A DNA stretch of 64,000 nt from JAGNXB01 sp942490895. GTDB taxonomy: Bacteria; Bacteroidota; Bacteroidia; Chitinophagales; Saprospiraceae. Positions 32,004 to 40,581 of the stretch are shown here, in pieces. The notes beneath the pieces are model-generated. The model made no database searches and was not told the origin of the DNA. It worked only from the letters and a program-made list of their open reading frames with translations. The first letter of the stretch is position 1. Every line of letters begins with the position of its first letter. Position numbers and translations under genes: made by a program. The DNA lies in NCBI GenBank assembly GCA_942490895.1, contig CALNZC010000046.1, positions 36,536-100,535 on the forward strand. The letters are read 5' to 3'.

Positions 32004-32900
32004 GTGAAGAACAACTGGCTCGCCCATCTCGCTCTCTTTGCTGTCGCTGTCATTTATGGCGCCAACTATTCCATTGCCAAAGTGGTCATGGACGGGGAGT
32101 ACATTGGCCCACTGGGTTTCATCCTGGTCCGGGTATTGACGGCGACTGCCTTGTTCTGGATGACGGGTCTGGGACGGCCCACCCCTGCCATTCCCAGGCA
32201 GGATATGATCCGACTGCTGTTTTGTGGCTTATTTGGTGTGGCCTCCAATCAAATGCTCTTTTTCAGTGGGCTGGACCGCACGACACCCATCCATGCCTCA
32301 CTGATTATGGTGCTGACGCCGGTACTCGTCCTCTTGCTTTCCGCCCTGATCGAGCGACGGGGCATTCGGCGGGAACGGGCTTTCGGTGTATTGGTCGCCG
32401 GGACGGGAGCAGCTTTTCTGATCCTGCAAAGCCGGCAGACTGGACTAGCAGATGGCGATGTCCTGGGTGATCTGATGGTTGCCGGAAATGCGACAAGCTA
32501 TGCTTTGTATCTGATCCTCGTCCGACCCCTGATGGCCAAGTATTCGCCCAACCTGGTGTTGAAGTGGGTCTTTCTGTTCGGTTCTTTTTTTGTGATGTTC
32601 TTCGGATGGCCGCAGGCTAGCGCTGCCCGATGGCACGACTTTACCCCAATGATCATCGTCTGTTTTATCTACGTTCTGGTCTTCACCACCTTTTTCGCCT
32701 ATGGCTTGAATGCCTTCGCTCTGCAACGTGTTGCGCCGGTCACCGTCAGTGCATATATCTATTTACAACCGCTGATCGCCGCTCTGATTGCGTTGATGAT
32801 GGGACAGGAAACCTTGACTCTACCCAAGATCCTCGCCGCAGTATTGATCTTTTCCGGGGTATTTATGGTCAGTCGGGAACGCGTGACCAAACCCGCCTGA
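32004..32900 (+). CDS. EamA/DMT-superfamily transporter
   Basis: The 298-residue protein has ten predicted membrane segments arranged as two EamA repeats. The first begins HLALFAVAVIYGANYSIAKV and includes ASNQMLFFSGL; the second includes GDLMVAGNATSYALYLILVR and ends with the family-typical PVTVSAYIYLQPLIAALIAL. DMT proteins export or exchange small metabolites such as amino acids; the substrate is not predictable. The start is taken as GTG at 32004, 5 nt after a CATCTTTG box. An upstream frame of 22 residues comes from repeat sequence. Confidence 0.85.
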   Translation: MKNNWLAHLALFAVAVIYGANYSIAKVVMDGEYIGPLGFILVRVLTATALFWMTGLGRPTPAIPRQDMIRLLFCGLFGVASNQMLFFSGLDRTTPIHASLIMVLTPVLVLLLSALIERRGIRRERAFGVLVAGTGAAFLILQSRQTGLADGDVLGDLMVAGNATSYALYLILVRPLMAKYSPNLVLKWVFLFGSFFVMFFGWPQASAARWHDFTPMIIVCFIYVLVFTTFFAYGLNAFALQRVAPVTVSAYIYLQPLIAALIALMMGQETLTLPKILAAVLIFSGVFMVSRERVTKPA

Positions 32901-33124
32901 CAAATATTTATTCTTTCCATAAAATATGAGTGCTACATATAATGTTGTTCATGGCAAACGTTTTAAGGATGTATAAACCGTAGATAGGAAGAATCCAATC
33001 CCATGTAATTCTCTTATACTCAATCACTTGATCCCCTTATTCTGGAATCCGGCGAAGCTGCAATTTCACACGTTGACCGGCAGCTTCAAATAGTCGTATA
33101 TTTACCTCAAACAGCCCACCTTGC
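32901..33124. other. Intergenic region, no recognised element
   Basis: AT-rich spacer of 224 bp ahead of the TPR gene. TATATTTA near 33092 may be a weak -7 element; nothing else is visible. Confidence 0.4.
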
Positions 33125-34507
33125 ATGCCTGATTGGACATCCGACTTTGAAGCCCGCCTGGCAGAAGGCAATAGCGGTTACCTGGATGAACAAGTTTTCC
33201 TGGATCTCATCGAACAGTACCTCACCGGAGGGAAAGCCGATTTGGCCTATACCGCAAGTTGTGAAGCCCTCCTTCAACATCCATTTTCTGTTGACTTGAT
33301 GTGCAGCCAAGCTGCTGTTCTTCTGGAATTGGAAAAGCCCGACCAGGCCCTGTCCGTTTTGCGACATGCCTCCGGGATTTCCCCGGGTGAACTGGACATC
33401 CAACTCCTTCAAGTGGAAACATTGATTGAGCTTGGCCGCTCCAACGAAGCAGAGATCATCCTCTCCCCCTTCCTCGAAGAAGGTAGTCAGGAAGACCTTG
33501 CCGATGCCTGGTATTTTAAAGCCATGATCGAAGAGCAACGTGACCAATGGTTGCAGATGCACCTTAGTCTGGAGCGAGCTGTACGATACAACCCTCGGTT
33601 TCAGGAAGCGCTGGAACGTCTTTGGCTCAGCACAGAGATGCTGGGCAACTATACAGAGAGCGCCACCTTTTATGAGGAGATCATCGAACAGGACCCCTAT
33701 GCCTGGCAGGTGTGGTACAACCTTGGCCATGCCCATTCTTGCCAGGAAAATTATGAGGAGGCAGCTGAGGCATTTGACTATGCCTGCGTGATCAACGAAG
33801 AATTTGAACATGCCTGGCGAGATCTGGGAGAGATGTACCTCCAGTTGGGCAAATTTCAGAAGGCAGTGGAGAGTTTTCTCACTTCCCTGGAAAAGTCTGA
33901 ATCTCAAGATCCTGACCTCCTGGTCAAACTGGGAGAAGCCTACGAAAAGAATGGCGAACGAGAACAAGCGGTAACCACCTTGAAGACAGCCTTGGTCCTG
34001 GATGACAAACACGATGAAGCCCTGTTTCAATTGGGATGCATCCGTGTTCTTGAAAGCAGCTATGACGAAGCGGTCTTTCAACTTGAAGCCGCCATTAGTC
34101 TGAATGGTGATCGCGAGGAGTACTACGTTGCACTTGCAGAAGCCTACTTTCAGAAGGGCAATCTCCCACAGGCCGAGTTTTGCTTGAATCGCGCCCTGGA
34201 ACTCGCTCCGGAACAAAGCAGCTACTGGTTGCAGTATGCTTCGTTTTTACTCCAACACGGCTCTCTGACGGAAGCACTGGATATTCTGGAAACAGCGATT
34301 GGACAACAATTCTCCCCTCAATTGGATTATGCTCGTATCGCCTGTTTGTTCAAACTGGGAAAACGGCAAGAAGCCTGTCAGTCTCTCTGTTTGCAACTGG
34401 CGGAGGATTTTGATGCACACCAAACTCTTTTTGATGTCGCCCCGGAACTCAGTGCGGACCCTGATGTGATCAGCCTGGTCAGAGCCTTCCGGAGTACCGA
34501 TGCCTAA
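33125..34507 (+). CDS. Tetratricopeptide-repeat protein
   Basis: The 460-residue soluble protein consists of about ten TPR-like helical hairpins, for example AWQVWYNLGHAHSCQENYEE, AWRDLGEMYLQLGKFQKAVE, LLVKLGEAYEKNGEREQAV and YYVALAEAYFQKGNLPQAE. There is no signal peptide or membrane helix, so a cytoplasmic scaffold role is likely. It lies 44 bp before a sigma-factor gene on the same strand, so the two may be transcribed together. The partner is unknown. Confidence 0.9.
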   Translation: MPDWTSDFEARLAEGNSGYLDEQVFLDLIEQYLTGGKADLAYTASCEALLQHPFSVDLMCSQAAVLLELEKPDQALSVLRHASGISPGELDIQLLQVETLIELGRSNEAEIILSPFLEEGSQEDLADAWYFKAMIEEQRDQWLQMHLSLERAVRYNPRFQEALERLWLSTEMLGNYTESATFYEEIIEQDPYAWQVWYNLGHAHSCQENYEEAAEAFDYACVINEEFEHAWRDLGEMYLQLGKFQKAVESFLTSLEKSESQDPDLLVKLGEAYEKNGEREQAVTTLKTALVLDDKHDEALFQLGCIRVLESSYDEAVFQLEAAISLNGDREEYYVALAEAYFQKGNLPQAEFCLNRALELAPEQSSYWLQYASFLLQHGSLTEALDILETAIGQQFSPQLDYARIACLFKLGKRQEACQSLCLQLAEDFDAHQTLFDVAPELSADPDVISLVRAFRSTDA

Positions 34508-34551
34508 CCGCCTTCCACAAAGGCTCCCAAATCGTAAGAACACCATTTATT

Positions 34552-35184
34552 TTGACTGAAGTCCCAGATCACCTGCCCCTGACAACCGCTGAAAAGCATG
34601 CCATATTTGAGGAAGAGTTTCTCCCTCATATTGATGCTCTTCACACTTTTGCTTTCCACCTGACCCTTGACGATGATGCCGCCAATGATCTGGTCCAGGA
34701 TGCCTATATGAAGGCATACCGGTTTATTCGGCAATACGACAGAGGCACCAATGCCAAAGCCTGGCTGTTCAAGATCCTCAAAAACGCCTTTATCAATGAA
34801 TACCGGCGAAAGAAGCGCCAGCCGGTTCAGGTGGATTATGAAGAGATCCGGAAAGTCCACGAAAAAGAGGAGCCGGGCGGCCCTGATGCCTATTTTGACC
34901 TCCGGGAGGAAATGTTCAATTACCTCATTGGTGATGAAGTGACCTATGCAATCAATGCGATGCCCGTCGACTTCAGAACAGTCATCCTGCTCTGCGATGT
35001 CGAAGATTTCACCTACGAAGAGATTGCTCTCATCCTCGATATTCCGATTGGCACCGTTCGCTCCCGTCTTCATCGGGCCCGAAACCTCCTCAAGGAGAAG
35101 TTGAAGGATTATGCACGATCCCTTGGGTATGAGGACAAACGGAGAAAAATGTCCAAGGGTGAGGATGATTCCACGACAGATTAA
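34552..35184 (+). CDS. Sigma-70 family (ECF-type) RNA polymerase sigma factor
   Basis: Sigma region 2 is visible as LDDDAANDLVQDAYMKAYRF with NAKAWLFKILKNAFINEYRR, and region 4 as FRTVILLCDVEDFTYEEIA with GTVRSRLHRARNLLKEKL. It closely resembles a sigma factor conserved throughout Bacteroidota. The start appears to be TTG at 34552 (first residues MTEVPDHLPL), as no ATG precedes the conserved FEEEFLPHIDALHTFAFHLT block. A 76-residue partner gene follows 150 bp downstream, in the usual position for an anti-sigma factor. The regulon is unknown. Confidence 0.92.
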   Translation: MTEVPDHLPLTTAEKHAIFEEEFLPHIDALHTFAFHLTLDDDAANDLVQDAYMKAYRFIRQYDRGTNAKAWLFKILKNAFINEYRRKKRQPVQVDYEEIRKVHEKEEPGGPDAYFDLREEMFNYLIGDEVTYAINAMPVDFRTVILLCDVEDFTYEEIALILDIPIGTVRSRLHRARNLLKEKLKDYARSLGYEDKRRKMSKGEDDSTTD

Positions 35185-35334
35185 TGTCTATATGTGGGGA
35201 ACTATGCCCCCCCTTTCTTTGGTTATATCTGTCTCAAGCGTTACCTTGACTAGGCTATAGGTTCTTCCTTTGATCCACTTTGGGGAAAACAGGGGACGGA
35301 GGAACTCCAATTGTTTTACACAAACCAACAGGCT

Positions 35335-35565
35335 ATGAAAAACGATGAGTTAATCCATCGGGTGTCCCTTTTTCTGGACAACGAACTGAACCAGGACGAA
35401 GCCCGAAACCTGATGGATGAAATCCGGGAAAACAAACAATATCAGTCTTTACTGCATCAGGAGCAGTCATTTAAGACCTATGTCAAGACACATGTGAGCC
35501 GACGAAATGTCTCTCCCGCCCTGATCCAGTCCATCAAGGAGAAAATTCGCGTTTCTCCTTCCTAA
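35335..35565 (+). CDS. Small putative anti-sigma-like protein lacking zinc ligands
   Basis: The 76-residue protein shows the layout of short zinc-associated anti-sigma proteins (helix VSLFLDNELNQDEARNLMDE, a linker, then SPALIQSIKEKIR), but no cysteine is present, so it cannot form the usual HxxxCxxC zinc site. Its place directly after the sigma gene supports a regulatory partnership, which remains inference. The ATG at 35335 is preferred to a TTG eight codons upstream. Confidence 0.65.
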   Translation: MKNDELIHRVSLFLDNELNQDEARNLMDEIRENKQYQSLLHQEQSFKTYVKTHVSRRNVSPALIQSIKEKIRVSPS

Positions 35566-35628
35566 CAGGACAATTTCTTTATCCTGTCTTTTTCAAAACA
35601 CCACCACAGACATACCGGCCTATCGCCG

Positions 35629-35636
35629 TACTTTTG
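35629..35636 (+). promoter_or_regulatory. -7 box TACTTTTG upstream of prfA
   Basis: A TAnnTTTG match 22 nt before the prfA ATG, giving a short leader. The same 8-mer, with the same following C, precedes the next gene. Confidence 0.55.
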
Positions 35637-35658
35637 CTGCCCTTGACCTCAACGCAGC

Positions 35659-36738
35659 ATGGAACAGCTATTGCAACAACTGGAGGGATTCGTCCACCGA
35701 TATCAGGATCTGGAACTTCAAATGTCCGATCCGGAGGTAATCTCTGACCCGACACGGTTCACGAAGATCAACAAGGCTTACAAAAGCCTGGAGCCTATCG
35801 TCCTGAAATACAAGGATTACGCCCAGTTGCTGGGCAACCTCGATACCGCTCGGTCCCTGCTCAAGGAATCTGATCCCGAAATGCGGGAAATGGCTCAAGG
35901 GGAGATCCTGTCGCTGGAGCCACGGCAGATCGAAATGGAAGAAGAGATTCGTGTTCTTCTCATCCCCAAAGATCCCGAAGATGAAAAAGATGTGATCGTG
36001 GAGATCCGCGCTGGTACGGGTGGTGATGAAGCCAGCATCTTTGCTGGCGATCTGTTTCGCATGTACACCCGCTATTTTGACAGTCAGAACTGGAAACAGG
36101 AGGTCCTTTCTCAAAACGATGGGAGCTCCGGTGGCTACAAGGAAATCGTCATCGAGGTCAAAGGCACCGATGTCTATGCACAGTTGAAATTTGAATCCGG
36201 AGCGCACCGGGTGCAGCGTGTTCCAAAAACTGAATCCCAAGGCCGTATTCATACCTCCGCTGCCACGGTAGCGGTCATCCCCGTCTTTGAATTCGAAGAT
36301 GTGAACATCCTCAAATCAGACCTGAAAACAGACACTTTTCGTGCCAGTGGCGCTGGAGGACAGCACGTAAACAAAACAGAATCCGGAGTGCGATTTACCC
36401 ACCTCCCCACCGGGATAGTGGCGGAAAGCACAGAAGCCCGGTCTCAATTCAAAAACCGGGATATCGCTATGCAACGCCTCATCCAGAAGATCCAGGATAC
36501 CCGCCGGGCTGAACATGATTCTGCTCTGGCCTCTCAGCGAAAAACGCTGGTCGGGTCTGGAGACCGCTCCGACAAAATCCGCACATACAACTATCCTCAA
36601 AACAGGGTCACCGATCATCGAATCAATCTGACACTATACAATCTGGACCAGATCATGGAAGGGCAAATCCAGGATATCATTCAGGCCCTGCAGACCGAAG
36701 AGAATGCCTCCAAACTGGCGGAACAGGTAAATGGCTAA
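35659..36738 (+). CDS. prfA: Peptide chain release factor 1
   Basis: The 359-residue protein has the class I release-factor architecture. The codon-recognition tripeptide lies in HRVQRVPKTESQGRIHTS (PxT type, as in RF1, not the SPF of RF2), and the catalytic GGQ is in GAGGQHVNKTESGVRFTHLP. It releases nascent chains at UAA and UAG codons. No hemK/prmC methyltransferase gene is adjacent. Confidence 0.96.
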   Translation: MEQLLQQLEGFVHRYQDLELQMSDPEVISDPTRFTKINKAYKSLEPIVLKYKDYAQLLGNLDTARSLLKESDPEMREMAQGEILSLEPRQIEMEEEIRVLLIPKDPEDEKDVIVEIRAGTGGDEASIFAGDLFRMYTRYFDSQNWKQEVLSQNDGSSGGYKEIVIEVKGTDVYAQLKFESGAHRVQRVPKTESQGRIHTSAATVAVIPVFEFEDVNILKSDLKTDTFRASGAGGQHVNKTESGVRFTHLPTGIVAESTEARSQFKNRDIAMQRLIQKIQDTRRAEHDSALASQRKTLVGSGDRSDKIRTYNYPQNRVTDHRINLTLYNLDQIMEGQIQDIIQALQTEENASKLAEQVNG

Positions 36739-36767
36739 TCAACCTGGTCTTTCAATGGCCTTTCCCC

Positions 36768-36775
36768 TACTTTTG
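36768..36775 (+). promoter_or_regulatory. -7 box TACTTTTG upstream of the BCKDH E1 gene
   Basis: A TAnnTTTG match 18 nt before the ATG at 36794 in the short prfA-BCKDH spacer. It suggests a separate promoter for the dehydrogenase gene. Confidence 0.55.
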
Positions 36776-36793
36776 CCTTAGAAATTTGTTCTC

Positions 36794-38800
36794 ATGACCA
36801 CCTTAGCGAAAGATCTGCCTGCAAAACCCTTTGACCGGAAAGGATTGGAAGATGATACATTGCTCCGCCTGTATCGTCATCTGATCCTGCCCCGACTGAT
36901 TGAAGAAAAGATGCTGATCCTTCTCCGTCAGGGACGGATCAGCAAGTGGTTCAGCGGAATTGGTCAGGAGGCAATCGCCGTAGGAACCACCGCCGCCCTG
37001 GATCCGGATGAACTGATGTTCACTATGCATCGCAATCTCGGTGTGTTTACCACCCGGGAGATGCCCCTGGATAAACTGGTGGCCCAATGGCAAGGAAAAA
37101 AGACGGGGTTTTCAAAAGGTCGCGAACGGTCCTTCCATTTCGGTGCCTTGGAATATGGCATCGTTGGTATGATCTCTCACCTGGGCCCCCAGCTTTCCCT
37201 GGCCTCGGGCGTTGCCCTGGCCCATAAGCTGAAAGCGGAGGGAAAGATCTCACTGGCCTTTACCGGGGAAGGAGGGACCAGTCAGGGTGAATTCCACGAA
37301 GCCCTCAATGTCGCAGCAGTTTGGGACCTTCCAGTGATCTTCGTGATCGAGAATAACGGATACGGACTGAGTACACCAACCAATGAACAGTTTCGCTGCG
37401 CTAACCTAGCCATCCGAGGCGCGGGTTATGGCATGGAAGCCCACACCATTGATGGAAATAATATCCTCGAAGTCTACCAGACCGTAAAAGATCTCGCTAC
37501 GTCAATGCGCGACCGGCCACGACCGATACTCCTGGAATGCATGACCTTCCGCATGCGCGGACATGAAGAGGCTTCTGGAACAAAGTATGTCCCCAAAGAG
37601 CTCTTTTCGCAATGGGAGACCAAGGATCCCATCAAAACATATGAGGATTGGTTGATCACTGAAGGGCTCCTGGACGAAGAGGCCACCACCGCCATTCGCG
37701 GCAGCTTCAAGCAATTTATCAACGATGCCGTGGAACGGGCATTTGCAGAGCCAGATCCTGTCCCGAACATCCAGGAAGAACTGCAGGATGTCTATGCGCC
37801 TTACACCCCTGCGTCGTTACCTCCTATTTCTTCAGAACGCAAAGAAATGAGGCTTGTCGATGCCATTTCGGATGGCTTGCGTCAAGGGATGGAGATCCAT
37901 GACAACCTGGTCCTGATGGGGCAGGACATCGCTGAATACGGCGGGGTCTTCAAAATCACGGATGGCTTTGTGCAACAGTTTGGAAAAGATCGGGTCCGGA
38001 ATACACCGCTTTGTGAAAGCGCCATCATCGGCATCAGCCAGGGATTGAGCTTCAAGGGTTTCAAGTCCATGGTCGAGATGCAATTTGCTGACTTTGTCAC
38101 TTGCGGATTCAACCAGATCATCAACAATCTGGCGAAAGCACACTACCGATGGGGTGCGAGCGCTGATGTCGTCATCCGTATGCCGGCTGGAGCCGGAGTG
38201 GGTGCAGGTCCTTTTCACTCCCAGAGTAACGAGGTCTGGTTTGCCCATACACCCGGACTGAAGGTGGTCTTTCCGGCTACTCCAGCGGATGCTAAGGGCC
38301 TCCTGTTGTCCGCTTTGGATGATCCCAATCCGGTGCTCTTTTTCGAGCACAAGGCGTTGTACAGAGCCGTTTCAGAGGAGGTTCCAGTCGATCCCTATCG
38401 AATCCCTATCGGTAAGGCAAAACTGGTCCGCCAGGGCATGGACGTCTCCATCATCACCTACGGTATGGGCGTGCATTGGGCGACAAAGGCTGTCCATGAA
38501 CTGGACATCGATGCCGATATTCTGGATTTGCGATCCCTCCTGCCGCTCGATTATGAGGCGATAGCCGAAACGGTCAAAAAAACAAGCCGGGTCATCATTC
38601 TCCACGAAGACACCCTGTTCCTGGGTATTGGTGGAGAGATCAGTGCCTGGATCAATGAACATCTATTTGAATATTTGGATGCACCTGTGATGAGGAGTGC
38701 CAGTTTGGACACACCCATTCCATTTGCCATCCCCCTGGAGCAGCAATTTCTGCCACCCAATCGTTTTCGTGAACAACTTCAAAACCTGTTGGTCTACTAA
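36794..38800 (+). CDS. Fused branched-chain 2-oxoacid dehydrogenase E1 (alpha-beta)
   Basis: Residues ~15-330 are the E1 alpha part, with the thiamine-diphosphate motif FTGEGGTSQGEFHEALNVAA and ENNGYGLSTPTNEQF. Residues ~350-668 are the E1 beta part (MGQDIAEYGGVFKITDGFVQ, FADFVTCGFNQIINNLAKAH, SQSNEVWFAHTPGLKVVFPA). The complex decarboxylates 2-oxoisovalerate and related oxoacids to branched-chain acyl-CoAs. The single-chain fusion is common in Bacteroidota. E2 and E3 genes are not in the window. Isobutyryl-CoA made from valine here is the substrate of the IcmF encoded 27 kb away. The stop and the next ATG overlap (TAATG). Confidence 0.93.
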   Translation: MTTLAKDLPAKPFDRKGLEDDTLLRLYRHLILPRLIEEKMLILLRQGRISKWFSGIGQEAIAVGTTAALDPDELMFTMHRNLGVFTTREMPLDKLVAQWQGKKTGFSKGRERSFHFGALEYGIVGMISHLGPQLSLASGVALAHKLKAEGKISLAFTGEGGTSQGEFHEALNVAAVWDLPVIFVIENNGYGLSTPTNEQFRCANLAIRGAGYGMEAHTIDGNNILEVYQTVKDLATSMRDRPRPILLECMTFRMRGHEEASGTKYVPKELFSQWETKDPIKTYEDWLITEGLLDEEATTAIRGSFKQFINDAVERAFAEPDPVPNIQEELQDVYAPYTPASLPPISSERKEMRLVDAISDGLRQGMEIHDNLVLMGQDIAEYGGVFKITDGFVQQFGKDRVRNTPLCESAIIGISQGLSFKGFKSMVEMQFADFVTCGFNQIINNLAKAHYRWGASADVVIRMPAGAGVGAGPFHSQSNEVWFAHTPGLKVVFPATPADAKGLLLSALDDPNPVLFFEHKALYRAVSEEVPVDPYRIPIGKAKLVRQGMDVSIITYGMGVHWATKAVHELDIDADILDLRSLLPLDYEAIAETVKKTSRVIILHEDTLFLGIGGEISAWINEHLFEYLDAPVMRSASLDTPIPFAIPLEQQFLPPNRFREQLQNLLVY

Positions 38801-39228
38801 TGGAAAAGGATTTTTCAACACTCGTATCGGTCAGCGGTCTGCCCGGTTTGTTTCGCGTCGTCGCCAATCGTCACAATGGACTGATCGTTGAGGATCTGAC
38901 CAATGGTCAAAAACGATTTGCCCCGGTACGTTCACATCAGTTTTCATTATTGGCGTCCATCGGGATCTATACTGAAGAAGGGACGGAAGACCTCCAGAAC
39001 GTCTTTCTCGCTATGGACGCGCACGACACACCCGCCCCGGATATAGCCATTGCCAAGGATGAAGAACTGCGACTCTACTTCAAGGAGATACTGCCGACTT
39101 ATGATGAAGAGATGGTGCGCATGAGCGACATTCGTAAGGTGATCAAGTGGTTTCACTTTATCAAAGAGAACGACCTGATGCCGGAGGCTAACACGACTCC
39201 CGCAAAAGCTGAAAAAGAGGAAGAATAG
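38800..39228 (+). CDS. DUF5606 protein
   Basis: The 142-residue protein matches the Bacteroidota family DUF5606: LVSVSGLPGLFRVVANRHNG, then VRSHQFSLLASIGIYTEEGT, then YFKEILPTYDEEMVRMSDIR followed by KVIKWFHFIKEN. It is soluble, with a charged Ala/Glu/Lys tail. The function is unknown. It is translationally coupled to the BCKDH gene by a one-base overlap, though family members occur in other contexts too. Confidence 0.85.
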   Translation: MEKDFSTLVSVSGLPGLFRVVANRHNGLIVEDLTNGQKRFAPVRSHQFSLLASIGIYTEEGTEDLQNVFLAMDAHDTPAPDIAIAKDEELRLYFKEILPTYDEEMVRMSDIRKVIKWFHFIKENDLMPEANTTPAKAEKEEE

Positions 39229-39243
39229 GATTATCTCATTGTC

Positions 39244-40581
39244 TTACCTGGATAACAAGCCTGACAGACTCAGGATGTCCACCTCATGGACCCGAAGTTG
39301 GTATACCGTTGTGATCCGGCGAAGTGTGGCTTGTGCATAAGATAGCTGCACAGTCCGTACATCAAAAATAGAAAGCTGCCCCAGGCGAAACCTTTCCTCA
39401 GCCATAGTCAGGCTTTGTCTGGAGTTATCCACTTGAGCATTCTGGATGGCCAGATTTTGCAGATGAGTGTTATACCCGTCGAGCAGATCATCCATTCGAA
39501 CCAGTAATTGGTCAGTCAATGCTTGACGCGAAAGTGTTGCCATCTTTTCCTGCAATCGGTTCACCGATACTTGCCGACGACGAATACCGGCATCATAGAT
39601 CGGCCATGAACCATTGATCCCGAAATATAGATTGCGATTGGATCCGGTCTGGGTGCCAAAGGGCTCACCTGTGAAGGGATTATTACCATCCAGCCCCGTA
39701 ACCGTACCTGCTAGTACCCCTCCGGCGCTGAGCCCAAAGCGAGGATAATATCCCGATTGGGTGATCTTCGTTTGCAGGCTCGCGATCTGTTCTCCGAGTA
39801 CAGCTTCCTGAACCAATGGGTTTTGTTCCAGCATGGCTCGCCGCAACACTTGTTTATCCCAAACCTGGGCAGGCATGGTCAGTGCGCCTGCTACCTGAAA
39901 GTCAGGACTGTCTGGATTGCCCATAGCCAGCTTCAGTGCATGCATGGCGATATTTCGGTTCAGGATCGAGGTAACCAAACCGGTACTATCGGTCAAGACA
40001 GCATCCTGACTTTGCAAAACCTGCTGAGTCAATGCTTGACCCAATTCCCGACGTAACAACTGATCATTCAGAAGGTCCTGGCTCAAGCGAAGCACCTCTC
40101 TGGCCAGGTTGACCTGCTCCTGTTGCCATTCAAATTGTAGATAGGCCATCATCGTTTGTCGGACGGTCTGCAGTCCTGCCTCATCCAGACGAACCCTGGC
40201 CTGCTCCTCGAGTGTGCCCAGCTGTCTCAGGTTGTATCGGACACGAAATCCATCAAATACCAACCAGGTTGCGTCCAGAGAAACATTGGCATTGCCAGAA
40301 CGGATTAATCCATTCAGGAAGCTCGCAGGATTGTTTTGATCGTTCAGATTGCCCTGACTGGTCGTGTTCAAACTGACATTCGGATATCGGCCGGCCATGG
40401 CACCATGATTGTTGACAGCTGCCACTTCTACTTGAAGATTCGCAATCTGCCGTTGCAGATCATTTTCAAGTGCCGTTCGGACGCATTGGTCCATGGTAAG
40501 GACAGCCTGGCTTATGGATAAAACAGGCATTATCAAAGCCAGTACAAGAACGGGTAGATATAGACGTATTTGTATATTCAT
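39244..40581 (-). CDS. TolC-family outer-membrane efflux protein
   Basis: A signal peptide (LPVLVLALIMPVLSISQ) is followed by the two-repeat helical OEP fold: TMDQCVRTALENDLQRQIAN, QLLRRELGQALTQQVLQSQD, LVQEAVLGEQIASLQTKITQ and AEERFRLGQLSIFDVRTVQL. It forms the exit duct of a tripartite pump. It is the last gene of the four-gene efflux operon, starting one base before the RND stop (TAATG). The 445-residue length is normal. Confidence 0.92.
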   Translation of the reverse strand: MNIQIRLYLPVLVLALIMPVLSISQAVLTMDQCVRTALENDLQRQIANLQVEVAAVNNHGAMAGRYPNVSLNTTSQGNLNDQNNPASFLNGLIRSGNANVSLDATWLVFDGFRVRYNLRQLGTLEEQARVRLDEAGLQTVRQTMMAYLQFEWQQEQVNLAREVLRLSQDLLNDQLLRRELGQALTQQVLQSQDAVLTDSTGLVTSILNRNIAMHALKLAMGNPDSPDFQVAGALTMPAQVWDKQVLRRAMLEQNPLVQEAVLGEQIASLQTKITQSGYYPRFGLSAGGVLAGTVTGLDGNNPFTGEPFGTQTGSNRNLYFGINGSWPIYDAGIRRRQVSVNRLQEKMATLSRQALTDQLLVRMDDLLDGYNTHLQNLAIQNAQVDNSRQSLTMAEERFRLGQLSIFDVRTVQLSYAQATLRRITTVYQLRVHEVDILSLSGLLSR

